DNA of 64,000 nucleotides from Ezakiella sp. (lineage in GTDB: Bacteria; Bacillota; Clostridia; Tissierellales; Peptoniphilaceae): the NCBI GenBank assembly GCA_022766605.1, contig JALEOH010000039.1:1-64000 (forward strand). The letters run 5' to 3'. Within the stretch, counting starts at the first letter, position 1, and each line of letters begins with the position of its first letter. The notes beneath the pieces were generated by a model. That model was not told the DNA's origin. It did no database searches and saw only the letters and a program-made list of their open reading frames with translations. Of this stretch, positions 1-9,009 are shown piece after piece. Both the position numbers and the translations under genes were made by a program.

Positions 1-120
1 GAAAGAGGAATGAGCGAATGGATCAACAGCCTTGATTCAAATGGCGACTACAACAACAAACTTGATAAGGATTTAAGATATAATATAAACGAAATCAAGT
101 TTCAACGCTATCCAAGATAA
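1..120 (+). CDS. 3' end of an unidentified gene (partial)
   Basis: An open frame runs in from the left edge and stops at TAA (118-120), leaving the last 39 residues. The tail is hydrophilic and rich in Asn, Asp and Lys, with no cysteine and no membrane segment, and ends in R-Y-P-R. A perfect terminator palindrome follows 10 bases after the stop, which supports this being a real gene end. I do not recognise the family; the asparagine/aspartate-rich stretch would suit a secreted or surface protein, but that is only an impression. Confidence 0.5.
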   Translation, partial: ERGMSEWINSLDSNGDYNNKLDKDLRYNINEIKFQRYPR

Positions 121-130
121 TTGGATATTA

Positions 131-150
131 AAGAGGGCAATTGCCCTCTT
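131..150 (+). terminator. Rho-independent terminator of the left-edge gene
   Basis: Perfect palindrome AAGAGGG-CAATTG-CCCTCTT, 10 bases after the stop of the partial gene. It is preceded by AT-rich sequence but not followed by a clear T-run on the plus strand. It most likely ends the left-edge transcript. Confidence 0.6.
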
Positions 151-180
151 ACATAATAAAAATGCTAGAATCAATTAAAA

Positions 181-204
181 AGCCACATATTTATAAATGT
201 GGCT
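181..204 (-). terminator. Terminator of rqcH
   Basis: Hairpin AGCCACAT-8 nt-ATGTGGCT just beyond the rqcH stop codon. Read on the minus strand it is followed by TTTTTAATT, the U-run expected of an intrinsic terminator. Confidence 0.75.
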
Positions 205-220
205 TACATATTATTTATTG

Positions 221-1942
221 CTATTTATCGAGTTTAATTGGTTCGACAGTGATTGTTTTAAAATTATAATAATTTACAAGTCCCGGCTTGGCGCCAGGGA
301 TTTTTTTTACATTTTTTACTATTGTATAGTCGACATCGCACTTGGTGGTTTTGTTGGAAAGAGTTGCAGCTATGCTTGCTGCATAGGTGATATCATCTTC
401 AGTATATTCGCTATCATGACTGGTAAGAATGACATGGCTTCCAGGCTCATTTCTTAGATGAAACCAGAGGTCGTCTTTGTGAGCAATTTTAAAGCTTAGT
501 TGATCATTTTGAATATTATTTCTACCGGCGAGTATTTTTATTCCACTTGGGGAGATATATTCACGCCATTCGAGCTTGGGATTTCTGATTTTATTGGAAT
601 TTTGCTCTTTTAAAAATCCCGATGAAATCAATTCATTTTTAATGGAGTTGATTTCTTCCGTGGTTGTTGCTTGCTCGAGATTGATTATTACCGATTTTAA
701 ATAATAGATTTCATTTTTGGTCTTGGGCAAGCGTTTTTCTAGTGCATGTTCGCGGGATTTTAATTTATTATATCTAGCATAATAGTGTTCGACATTTTGC
801 TTGGGAGATAGTTTTTCATCTAGTGGAATTTTTACTTCTTCGTTATTTTCACTATAGAAATTATTGACGACTATACTTGTGTCTCCACGATTGATTTTAT
901 AGATATTGGCTGCAAGTAGATCGGCTTTAATTTTTATATGTTCACGGTCGCGAGATTTTATTAAGTCTTCTTGCTGTATGGCGAGAGTTTTTTCTAGATT
1001 TGCTATTTTATTGTTGATTTTATGTCTTAATTCATAGATCCTAGAGTCGAGTATTTTCGCTGTTCCTTTGCTTTCAAAAAATTCACGTACGGCAAAATTC
1101 ATATTTTCATAGTGCTTTCCTTTATGATAAATTGGATCTAAGTTAAATGCAGATATTATCTTCGCTTTGCCATCTCTATAATATATATATGAATCGAGCT
1201 TGTAATCAATGATTTTATTAAATATATCTTTTATCGAATTTATTAGACTATTTTTTTCATTATCATCAAGTGAATTGTAATTACGATTATATTCGATATT
1301 GGCATTATATAATATAATCGATGCAATATCGGGGTTAAAGCCTTCTATATTTTTATAAATAGCTTGCTTTAGGCTTTGAAGTTCATTTTCTTCAAGAATA
1401 TTTAATACATTATTTATATTATTATCAAGTGGACATATGCCATTTCTCGGTGGCTCAATATACTGTTCTTTTGGCAAGACTAGACGAACAGAACTCATAT
1501 CGGGATATACTCTTATTAAAGAATCGATTATTTCTCCACTATCTTTATTAATCAATATTAAATTGGAGTATTTTCCCATAAGCTCGAATCTAATTTCTAT
1601 ATTTTTTATATCGTAAATTTCACTTGATGTTGTAAATTCAAGTGAAATTATGCGATCGAGTCCAATTTGTTTAATTGAATTTAATTTTGAGCCAATAAGA
1701 TATTTTCTTAAAAGCATACAAAACATCGGTGGCTCTTTGGGACTATCGAGTTTATTATCTGTTATATATAGTGCGGGGGAGTCTGCTGAAAAAGAAAAAT
1801 ACAATATTTGATTTTTTCCGCTAGCTCTAATTAACATATATACATCTTTATTTTCTTGATAGATTTTATCGACTCTACCATCGTGCAATTTATTATTTAG
1901 TTCATTTACAAGTAATCTTATACTTGGTCCATTTAATGACAT
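221..1942 (-). CDS. rqcH: Ribosome quality control protein RqcH (NFACT / Rqc2 homologue)
   Basis: 573-residue NFACT-family protein. In bacteria RqcH binds the obstructed 50S subunit carrying peptidyl-tRNA and directs C-terminal alanine tailing, marking stalled chains for degradation. The N-terminal NFACT-N domain (about 1-200) contains the family Asp-Arg pair in G-L-D-R (D96, R97), which RqcH needs for alanine tailing. The middle is coiled coil, and the C-terminal NFACT-R/DUF814 domain (about 445-560) carries D-D-L-W-F-H and P-G-S-H-V. Older databases call the family fibronectin-binding protein A. The ATG at 1942 has a GAGGTG ribosome-binding site and an extended -10 promoter upstream. It is transcribed divergently from gmk. 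With tmRNA also present, both the trans-translation and the RqcH rescue routes exist here. Confidence 0.93.
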   Translation of the reverse strand: MSLNGPSIRLLVNELNNKLHDGRVDKIYQENKDVYMLIRASGKNQILYFSFSADSPALYITDNKLDSPKEPPMFCMLLRKYLIGSKLNSIKQIGLDRIISLEFTTSSEIYDIKNIEIRFELMGKYSNLILINKDSGEIIDSLIRVYPDMSSVRLVLPKEQYIEPPRNGICPLDNNINNVLNILEENELQSLKQAIYKNIEGFNPDIASIILYNANIEYNRNYNSLDDNEKNSLINSIKDIFNKIIDYKLDSYIYYRDGKAKIISAFNLDPIYHKGKHYENMNFAVREFFESKGTAKILDSRIYELRHKINNKIANLEKTLAIQQEDLIKSRDREHIKIKADLLAANIYKINRGDTSIVVNNFYSENNEEVKIPLDEKLSPKQNVEHYYARYNKLKSREHALEKRLPKTKNEIYYLKSVIINLEQATTTEEINSIKNELISSGFLKEQNSNKIRNPKLEWREYISPSGIKILAGRNNIQNDQLSFKIAHKDDLWFHLRNEPGSHVILTSHDSEYTEDDITYAASIAATLSNKTTKCDVDYTIVKNVKKIPGAKPGLVNYYNFKTITVEPIKLDK

Positions 1943-1958
1943 TATTCACCTCAAATAT

Positions 1959-1967
1959 ATTATAACA
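1959..1967 (-). promoter_or_regulatory. Extended -10 promoter of rqcH
   Basis: On the minus strand TGTTATAAT, a consensus TATAAT with the TGn extension, lies 16 bases upstream of the rqcH start. No good -35 is seen at 17 bp, as is typical of extended -10 promoters. Confidence 0.6.
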
Positions 1968-2007
1968 TAGTTTGTTATGCAATTTGTTAAGTTTTCTTAA
2001 TTAAACA

Positions 2008-2036
2008 TTGATTATCCGAATGAAATTGGATAGAAT
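2008..2036 (+). promoter_or_regulatory. Sigma-A promoter of the gmk-thiN operon
   Basis: TTGATT, 17-base spacer, TAGAAT, about 28 bases upstream of the gmk start. It is divergent from rqcH. No terminator-like hairpin is seen before thiN, so this promoter probably serves thirteen genes. Confidence 0.7.
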
Positions 2037-2064
2037 ATAGTTAAAGATGCATGAAGGAGTATTT

Positions 2065-2691
2065 ATGAATAGGTGGTGGAATAATATGAGTAGAGGTTTT
2101 TTACTTGTCCTTTCAGGGCCGTCGGGTGCGGGAAAGGGCACGGTTTGTGATGCATTATTAAAAAAGAATAAAGGAGTGGTTTCCTCTGTGTCGGCGACAA
2201 CGAGGAAAAAAAGGCCAGGCGAGGTCGATGGCGAAAATTATTTTTTTGTAAGTGAAGAAAAATTTCAAGAGATGATTGACAATGGAGAGATGCTCGAATA
2301 TGCCCATGTACATGAAAATATGTACGGCACTCCAAAGAAATTTGCAATGGACAAGGTGGAAGAAGGAGAGATTGTGATTCTCGAAATAGATGTACAAGGA
2401 GCTCTTCAAATAAAAAAAGTATATAGTGATGCTATATTTATATTTTTGCTTCCTCCAAATATGGATGAATTAAAAAAGAGAATAGTTGGTAGAGCGACAG
2501 AGACAGAGCATTCAATCGAGATTAGATATAAAAATGCATTTCGTGAGCTAGATTTTGTTGAAGAATATGATTATTTTGTAGTTAATGACACAGTCGAGCA
2601 AGCTGTTAAAGATGTAGAGTCGATAATAGAAGCCGAAAAGCATAGAGTGAAAAGATTTAAATATATTAAAGAGAAAGTGATAGGTGAGTAG
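2065..2691 (+). CDS. gmk: Guanylate kinase
   Basis: 208-residue guanylate kinase, phosphorylating GMP to GDP with ATP. The P-loop S-G-P-S-G-A-G-K-G-T lies near the N-terminus, followed by T-T-R-x-x-R-x-G-E, the GMP-binding region and the lid. Start choice: the frame is open from 2047, but an AAGGAG ribosome-binding site sits five bases before the ATG at 2065; the ATG at 2086 (M-S-R-G) also matches the usual family start and has only a weaker AGGTGG in front. It is the first gene of a long plus-strand operon. The yicC and remA genes that often precede gmk in clostridia are absent, and rqcH is the divergent neighbour. Confidence 0.93.
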   Translation: MNRWWNNMSRGFLLVLSGPSGAGKGTVCDALLKKNKGVVSSVSATTRKKRPGEVDGENYFFVSEEKFQEMIDNGEMLEYAHVHENMYGTPKKFAMDKVEEGEIVILEIDVQGALQIKKVYSDAIFIFLLPPNMDELKKRIVGRATETEHSIEIRYKNAFRELDFVEEYDYFVVNDTVEQAVKDVESIIEAEKHRVKRFKYIKEKVIGE

Positions 2692-2883
2692 ATGTATAAT
2701 CCAAGTGAAAAGATTTTAGGAGAAAATGTTAGCAGATATACTTTGGTAATGGTAGTTGCAAAGCGTGCCAGACAAATCGTTCAAGGGTCAGCAATTAAAG
2801 TAGATATTGATGAAGAAAATCCAATTACAATTGCATTAAGAGAGGCAGAGGCTGGCAAATTAGAATATAAGGAAGCTGAATAA
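2692..2883 (+). CDS. rpoZ: RNA polymerase omega subunit
   Basis: 63-residue RpoZ, the small omega subunit that helps fold and stabilise beta-prime in RNA polymerase. It carries the conserved N-terminal helix core with S-R-Y-T-L-V and A-K-R-A-R-Q-I and the I-T-I-A-L-x-E-A motif. The start lies directly after the gmk stop, and the gene overlaps coaBC by one base (TAATG), so the three are translationally coupled. The position between gmk and coaBC is the standard firmicute arrangement. Confidence 0.93.
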   Translation: MYNPSEKILGENVSRYTLVMVVAKRARQIVQGSAIKVDIDEENPITIALREAEAGKLEYKEAE

Positions 2884-4064
2884 TGGATGATATTTTAAAA
2901 GATAAGCGCGTGCTTCTTGGAGTTACTGGTGGTATTGCCGCATATAAGGCAATTGAACTTGCAAGTAGATTAACTAAAGCTGGTGCATTGGTCGATGCTG
3001 TATTAAGCGAAAATGCACTTAATTTTGTCACGCCACTTTCTTTTAATAGCATTACAGGAAGGCATGTATATATCGATGCCTTTGATAATTATAATAATAA
3101 AATTTCTCACATTGATCTTGCAGGTGCTGATTTTGCGATAATTGCTCCAGCAACTAAGAATTTTATTGCAAAGCTAAGAGCTGGAATAGCCGATGACTTA
3201 CTTTTGGATGCTATTTCTGCATGTATTAACCCCGTTTTTATTGCTCCTGCAATGAATAGCAATATGTATTTAAATGAGACCAATATGGAGAATATAGCTT
3301 ATTTAAAATCAAAAGGATATAATATAATTGAGCCTGCAAGTGGGGTACTTGCTTGCAAGACGACTGGCATTGGAAGGCTGCCAGAACCAGTTGAAATTAT
3401 TAAATTAGTTCAAGATAAATTGTCAAAAGAATGTGATTTTGCTGGCAAAAAGATTATCGTAACAGCGGGTCCAACTATTAGCAAGCTTGATCCTGTAAGG
3501 ATATTCACCAATCGTTCAAGTGGAAAGATGGGTGAGGCAATAGCAAGTGTGCTTAAAAGTCGTGGAGCGGATGTGATTTATATTAGTCATATAATTCCAA
3601 AAGAGGATTATTATAGATATATAAGGGTCGATACTACCATGGATATGCTTGAAGCTGTCAAAGATAATCTTGGAGCTGATATTTTATTTATGAATGCTGC
3701 CCCACTTGACTATGAATTTTCTAGCTATAATGAAGAAAAGATAAAAAAGGCCGATGAACTTGAACTTAAGATGACTAGAACTCCCGATATCTTAAAATCG
3801 ATCAAGGAGATTAAAGGTGATTTAAAGGTATTTGGCTTTGCTGCAGAGAGTGAAAATCTAATTGAAAATGCAAAGAAAAAGATAGCCGACAAGGATATGG
3901 ATTTTATTTTTGTCAACAATATCAAAGGCGAGGACGGTACTTTTGGTAGCGATTATAATTCGGGGATATTGATTGATAAAAATGGATTCCAGATGGAGAT
4001 TGCTCGTGCAAGTAAAAGGGAGATTGCAAAGACTTTGATTGATTATGTGAAGGAGGCTCTATGA
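2883..4064 (+). CDS. coaBC: Bifunctional phosphopantothenoylcysteine decarboxylase / phosphopantothenate-cysteine ligase
   Basis: 393 residues with two domains acting in CoA synthesis. The N-terminal FMN decarboxylase (CoaC, about 1-180) shows G-V-T-G-G-I-A-A-Y-K, the P-A-M-N-x-x-M motif and the C-terminal-lid cysteine in L-A-C. The C-terminal ligase (CoaB, about 185-393) shows T-A-G-P-T, the N-R-S-S-G-K-M-G nucleotide motif and K-x-K-K-x in the later part. Length and order match the usual fused enzyme. The product feeds coaD at 20042. It overlaps priA by four bases (ATGA). Confidence 0.94.
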   Translation: MDDILKDKRVLLGVTGGIAAYKAIELASRLTKAGALVDAVLSENALNFVTPLSFNSITGRHVYIDAFDNYNNKISHIDLAGADFAIIAPATKNFIAKLRAGIADDLLLDAISACINPVFIAPAMNSNMYLNETNMENIAYLKSKGYNIIEPASGVLACKTTGIGRLPEPVEIIKLVQDKLSKECDFAGKKIIVTAGPTISKLDPVRIFTNRSSGKMGEAIASVLKSRGADVIYISHIIPKEDYYRYIRVDTTMDMLEAVKDNLGADILFMNAAPLDYEFSSYNEEKIKKADELELKMTRTPDILKSIKEIKGDLKVFGFAAESENLIENAKKKIADKDMDFIFVNNIKGEDGTFGSDYNSGILIDKNGFQMEIARASKREIAKTLIDYVKEAL

Positions 4065-6364
4065 TTGCACATGTTCTTATAAATAGGAACATCGATGAAT
4101 TAAATAGAGAATTTTCTTATATAATTCCAAGTAATATGGAGGTTGAAGTCGGCTCGCGTGTAATAGTTCCCTTTGGTAGGGGTGATTCTACTGTTTTTGC
4201 GATAGTGACGGATATTAGCTCCACAGACGATTTAAACGAAGAGGATAGATCAAAATTAAAAGAGATAAAAGAATTGGTCGATATTGAGCCTCTTATTGGT
4301 GTGGAAGAGCTTGAGATAGCTGATTATATTGCAAAATCGACTTTTAGCAATAAAATTGAGGCTATAAAGCTATTTTTACCACCGGCAAGCCTTGGTCAAA
4401 TCAAAAGAATTTTGGTCGATGCTAATAGTGGAGTAAGATTAAATGAGAATGATTATAGCAGAGAATATATAAAAGAGTCGATTAAGGATGGTAAATTTAA
4501 ATATATTTATAGCACAAGCGAACCAAAGACCTTTACCAAGGATATATTAGTTGCTGTTAATAGAGATGATATATTGACTAAAAAACAACTGGATGCATAT
4601 AATCTAATAAAATCGGGTCAATTTACCAAAAAAGAAATAATGATCAAGCTAAATATCAGCAACAGCCCAATTGACACTCTTATTAAAAAAGGTCTAGTAG
4701 AGATTAAGACGATAAAAGTAGATCATGAAATACAAAAAAAAGATATCTATAATAAACATGAATTGAATACTGAGCAAAAAAAAGTTAAAGATGGCATCCT
4801 TAGTGATTATAAAAGTGGTAAAAATAACAAATTTTTATTAAACGGAATAACTGGATCTGGAAAGACTGAGGTCTATCTACAAATAGTAGAAGAGATATTA
4901 AAGATGGGAAAATCCGCCATAATATTAGTGCCTGAAATTGGTCTTACTCCGCAGACAGTACAGAGATTCAAGGGGCGTTTTGAAGAAGAGATTGCTATTA
5001 TTCACTCAAGGCTTACTATGAAGGAAAGATATAATGAGTGGACTAAGATAAAAGATGGCGAGGTGAAGATCGTAGTTGGAGCTAGATCAGCGATATTTTC
5101 TCCTGTAAAGGACTTGGGAATAATAATAATCGATGAGGAGCATGATAACTCTTATGTATCGAGTAAGACTCCAAAATACAGAACTGTGGATATTGCAAGT
5201 TTTCGCGCTGATCAAACGGATGCAATGATGCTGCTTGGTTCAGCAACGCCTTCAATAGACAGCTATTATAAAGCCGAGATTGGAGAATATAAGTTATATG
5301 AGTTGAAGGAAAGGGCAAATATGATGCCTTTGCCAAAGATTGAGGTGGTCGATATGGCCAATGAACTAAAAAATGGCAATACGTCGATATTTTCTCTTCC
5401 ACTTTACGAGGCAATTAGAAAAAATTTAGAAGATGGCAAACAATCCATGATATTTTTAAATAGGCGTGGATTTTCTGGATTTATTTCTTGTAGAACTTGT
5501 GGAGAATCAATTAAATGCGAAGATTGTGATGTAAGCATGACTTATCATAGGCAAGAGGGCAGGCTTATATGTCATTATTGCGGACGAACCAAGATGATAC
5601 CGCAAAAATGTCCAATATGTGGTTCAACTAAAATAAAAGACTTTGGTATTGGCACCGAGCAAGTTGAATTAATTACAAGAAAATTATTTCCAATGGCGAG
5701 AATTGCACGCATGGATAGGGACACTACCTCAAAGCGAAATTCACACTATAAAATATGGAAGAGTATGAATGATGGAGATATAGATATATTAATCGGCACG
5801 CAGATGATAGCAAAGGGTTTGGATTTTAAAGACGTTACTCTCGTTGGAATACTAGCTGCGGATATGACATTAAAACTTCCAGATTTCCGCTCAACTGAAT
5901 GGACTTATTCCATCATTAGACAAGTTGCAGGTAGATCGGGTAGAGGAAATGATGCGGGTCGTGTAATACTACAGACTTATCAACCCCAACACTATGCGAT
6001 ACAATTTAGCGTCGATGGCAATTATGAGGATTTTTTCAAACGTGAATTAAGAATTAGACGTGAATTTATCTATCCGCCATTTTCTAAAATGATCCTAGTT
6101 CAAATAAAAAACAAGGAGAATATTGTGGCGTCTAGGGATTTAATCGAAGTTCATGACAAGCTGCAAGAATATATGCTTGAGAATAAAATGAAATCGATAG
6201 TATTATATCCCAATCCATCGCCCATTTCTAAGATAAAGAATGAATTTAGATGGCAATTTGTAATTAAAGCATTGGATAGTGAATGTGAAAATATAATATT
6301 ATTTTTAAAGAGATTTGAATCGAAGGAGCTAAATGTAAGCGTCGATCCAATCTCTATGATGTAG
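4061..6364 (+). CDS. priA: Primosomal protein N' (replication restart helicase PriA)
   Basis: 767-residue PriA, the 3'-5' helicase that recognises stalled forks and reloads the replisome. After the N-terminal DNA-binding and winged-helix parts come Walker A G-S-G-K-T in G-I-T-G-S-G-K-T-E-V-Y and the D-E-E-H box. Next are eight cysteines in paired C-x2-C units (C-R-T-C, C-E-D-C, C-H-Y-C, C-P-I-C) that bind two zinc ions, and then G-T-Q-M-I-A-K-G and Q-V-A-G-R-S-G-R. Length is normal. The start overlaps the coaBC stop. Confidence 0.95.
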   Translation: MIAHVLINRNIDELNREFSYIIPSNMEVEVGSRVIVPFGRGDSTVFAIVTDISSTDDLNEEDRSKLKEIKELVDIEPLIGVEELEIADYIAKSTFSNKIEAIKLFLPPASLGQIKRILVDANSGVRLNENDYSREYIKESIKDGKFKYIYSTSEPKTFTKDILVAVNRDDILTKKQLDAYNLIKSGQFTKKEIMIKLNISNSPIDTLIKKGLVEIKTIKVDHEIQKKDIYNKHELNTEQKKVKDGILSDYKSGKNNKFLLNGITGSGKTEVYLQIVEEILKMGKSAIILVPEIGLTPQTVQRFKGRFEEEIAIIHSRLTMKERYNEWTKIKDGEVKIVVGARSAIFSPVKDLGIIIIDEEHDNSYVSSKTPKYRTVDIASFRADQTDAMMLLGSATPSIDSYYKAEIGEYKLYELKERANMMPLPKIEVVDMANELKNGNTSIFSLPLYEAIRKNLEDGKQSMIFLNRRGFSGFISCRTCGESIKCEDCDVSMTYHRQEGRLICHYCGRTKMIPQKCPICGSTKIKDFGIGTEQVELITRKLFPMARIARMDRDTTSKRNSHYKIWKSMNDGDIDILIGTQMIAKGLDFKDVTLVGILAADMTLKLPDFRSTEWTYSIIRQVAGRSGRGNDAGRVILQTYQPQHYAIQFSVDGNYEDFFKRELRIRREFIYPPFSKMILVQIKNKENIVASRDLIEVHDKLQEYMLENKMKSIVLYPNPSPISKIKNEFRWQFVIKALDSECENIILFLKRFESKELNVSVDPISMM

Positions 6365-6372
6365 GAGGATAT

Positions 6373-6864
6373 ATGGCATTAAGAAAAGTTAGGACTATTG
6401 GAGATCCAATACTATATAAAAAATCTAAGGATATAAAAAATATTGATGAAAAGTTATTATCGCTTATTGAGGATATGAAGGAGACATTGATAAAGGAAAA
6501 TGGCGTTGGTCTCTCAGCAGTGCAAGTTGGCGTGCTTAAAAGAGTTATAGTTGTCCAACCCGAGGCTGATGGTGAAATAAAAGTATATTTAAATCCGACT
6601 ATCGTTCATGAATGTGGAAGTTCAATTATGAACGAGGGCTGTTTAAGCGTTCCAGGTGAGTATGGTCCAGTAGAAAGGCCAGAGAAGATCAAGCTAAAAT
6701 ATGTGGATGTAGATGGCAATGAATTAGAAAAAGAAATTGAGGGCTTTGAAGCTCGTATATGCTGCCATGAAATCGATCACACCAATGGCATTTTATATAC
6801 AATGAAACTATATGAAGGCGAATGGGATGATGAAAATGATAAAGAAATTGATGAGGAAATATAA
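6373..6864 (+). CDS. def: Peptide deformylase
   Basis: 163-residue type I deformylase, removing the formyl group from nascent N-terminal methionine. The three metal motifs are present: G-V-G-L-S-A-V-Q, E-G-C-L-S with the metal cysteine, and C-H-E-I-D-H. The C-terminus is a short acidic tail. A GGAGG site precedes the ATG, eight bases after priA. It forms the normal pair with fmt, which puts on the formyl group that Def later removes. Confidence 0.95.
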   Translation: MALRKVRTIGDPILYKKSKDIKNIDEKLLSLIEDMKETLIKENGVGLSAVQVGVLKRVIVVQPEADGEIKVYLNPTIVHECGSSIMNEGCLSVPGEYGPVERPEKIKLKYVDVDGNELEKEIEGFEARICCHEIDHTNGILYTMKLYEGEWDDENDKEIDEEI

Positions 6865-6869
6865 TTCTA

Positions 6870-7799
6870 ATGGATAAAATCGTATTCTTTAGCTCTACTC
6901 AATTTGGCGCTGGTATTTTAGCGACATTGCTTAATTCTAAATATGAGGTAGTGGCTGTTGTAACAAGAAGTGACAAGGTGCGTGGCAGGGGCAATAAAGT
7001 AGTCTCGACTCCTGTAAAAAGCCTTGCATTAGAGCATGATATCGACGTGCTTGAATATGACAAGGTTGGAGAAGATGAGGCGGAGATATTAAAAAAATAT
7101 AATGCAGATTTTTTTCTTGTTGTGGCATATGGTTGCATATTGCCTCAAATAATATTAGATATTCCAAAAGTTGACTCCATCAATATTCACGCGTCCTTGT
7201 TGCCACATCTAAGAGGGGCGAGTCCAATTGAGACTGCAATTAAACTCGGCGACAAAAATACAGGAATTAGCTATATTAAAATGATTAAATCACTTGATGC
7301 TGGAGATATATATATAAAACATGAGCTTGAAATCAATTGTGGCGAGACCTTTGACAGCCTTAATGATAAACTATTAGATCTATCTAAAAAGACGGTTATA
7401 GACGCGCTAGATGCGATTAAAGATGGGCTTGTTCCAAGACCGCAGGGTGAAGAATATAGCTATGCTGAAAAGATAACAAAAGAGTCGTGTGAAATCGATT
7501 TTGAAAACGATGCAATCGATATTGTCAATCACATTAATTCGCTCGATTCACATATTGGAGCATATGCCTTTAAGGATGATGAGAGATATAAATTATTTGG
7601 CGCTAGCTTGGGTAATTTAAAATTAAATATAGGAGAGGTTGATACTACTAACGGAATAGAAATAGGCGCTAAGAACGGTTCTGTTAAATTAGCAAGGATC
7701 CAAGCACCAGGGAAGAAGATTATGAATGTAGAGGATTTTCTAAGAGGAAATAAATTGGAGGGAAGTTTTGCAAAGAAAAAGCAGCAAGAAAATAAATAA
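6870..7799 (+). CDS. fmt: Methionyl-tRNA formyltransferase
   Basis: 309-residue Fmt, transferring formyl from 10-formyl-THF to initiator Met-tRNA. It has S-I-N-I-H-A-S-L-L-P with the catalytic Asn/His, L-R-G-A-S-P-I, and the conserved Asp in S-L-D-A-G-D, followed by the C-terminal OB-like tRNA-binding domain. The ATG lies five bases after def. The 3' end overlaps the rsmB start by 32 bases. Confidence 0.95.
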   Translation: MDKIVFFSSTQFGAGILATLLNSKYEVVAVVTRSDKVRGRGNKVVSTPVKSLALEHDIDVLEYDKVGEDEAEILKKYNADFFLVVAYGCILPQIILDIPKVDSINIHASLLPHLRGASPIETAIKLGDKNTGISYIKMIKSLDAGDIYIKHELEINCGETFDSLNDKLLDLSKKTVIDALDAIKDGLVPRPQGEEYSYAEKITKESCEIDFENDAIDIVNHINSLDSHIGAYAFKDDERYKLFGASLGNLKLNIGEVDTTNGIEIGAKNGSVKLARIQAPGKKIMNVEDFLRGNKLEGSFAKKKQQENK

Positions 7800-9009
7800 A
7801 AATAATCGCGAGATCGCCTTTGATTTATTATATAGAATTTTAATTGAAGATGCTTTTTCTAATATTGCATTGCAAAAAAAAGTGGATAATAGGCCTTTTA
7901 TTACTGAGCTTGTCTATGGTGTAATTGAAAGAAAACTAACATTAAATCATATTATGATGAAATATTCCAAACTAAAGGAAGATAAAATCCATGATAAGGC
8001 CAAGATCTTAATATACATGGCATTATATGAGTTATTGTATATGAAAAGTGAAGATTATGCTGTAATAAATGAGATAGTGGAGCTAGCAAAGAAAATGTTA
8101 AATACTGGTGCAGCTGGATTTATAAATGGCATATTGAGAAGTTGCCAAAGAGATCATGTCGTCTTAGATGAAATAGATAATTCAGATTTTGAGATTAAAT
8201 ATTCTATTGGCTCAGAACTACTTGATATGATAAAAAAATCATATAGAGGAAAATATATTCCAATACTTGAAAATGCATTTCAAAAGTCAAAAGTCCATAT
8301 CTATATTAGAAAAAATAGAGATGGTATACTAAATAGTCTTAAAAGCAACAAAATTGGATATAAAGAGCTTGAGGATTTTTTAATCCTTTCTAAATATGAT
8401 CATCATGCACTTGCTGATTATTTTAGAAGAGGTGAGTTTGCTATAATGGATTATTCAACATCTTCAATTAGGAAGCTCCTAAAAAACATTTTAAAAGTGG
8501 ATTCAATTATAGATTTATGTGCTGCTCCCGGTGGAAAGACACTTTTAGTGGCGGATACTTTTGTGGATGCAGATATTACTGCTTGCGATATCAATGAAAC
8601 TAGAGTAAAGCTTTTAAAAGAGAATATAGTTAGATGGGGATTAAAAAATGTAGATGTAAAAGTAAATGATGCAAGATTAAATGATGGAAATAAATATGAT
8701 TTAGCTATATGCGATGTTCCATGTAGTGGTTCGGGAGTGCTAAAAAGACGACCAGAGCTTAAATATAAGATCAACTATGAGATGATATCAGAGTTAAATA
8801 AAAAACAAAGGGCTATACTTCAAAATGCCATTAGTCAAGTGGACAGTGGTGGATATATAATATATTCTACTTGCTCGATTTTAAAAAATGAAAATGAGGA
8901 TATAGTTAGTGAATATATTGATGAAAGTGTAAAAATAGTCGATAAGACTTTGGTGTTGCCAAATGAAATTAATGAGGGATACTTCGCTTGTCTATTAAAG
9001 AAGATGTAA
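7768..9009 (+). CDS. rsmB: 16S rRNA m5C967 methyltransferase RsmB
   Basis: 413 residues. An N-terminal NusB-like RNA-binding domain (about 1-140) is followed by a Rossmann SAM methyltransferase. The latter has A-A-P-G-G-K-T (SAM binding), D-V-P-C-S-G-S-G (motif IV) and S-T-C-S (motif VI, catalytic cysteine). The start is a TTG inside the fmt frame, with a strong GGAGGG five bases upstream. No ATG start is available near the conserved N-terminus. The next gene, rlmN, again starts with TTG inside this frame. Confidence 0.92.
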   Translation: MQRKSSKKINKNNREIAFDLLYRILIEDAFSNIALQKKVDNRPFITELVYGVIERKLTLNHIMMKYSKLKEDKIHDKAKILIYMALYELLYMKSEDYAVINEIVELAKKMLNTGAAGFINGILRSCQRDHVVLDEIDNSDFEIKYSIGSELLDMIKKSYRGKYIPILENAFQKSKVHIYIRKNRDGILNSLKSNKIGYKELEDFLILSKYDHHALADYFRRGEFAIMDYSTSSIRKLLKNILKVDSIIDLCAAPGGKTLLVADTFVDADITACDINETRVKLLKENIVRWGLKNVDVKVNDARLNDGNKYDLAICDVPCSGSGVLKRRPELKYKINYEMISELNKKQRAILQNAISQVDSGGYIIYSTCSILKNENEDIVSEYIDESVKIVDKTLVLPNEINEGYFACLLKKM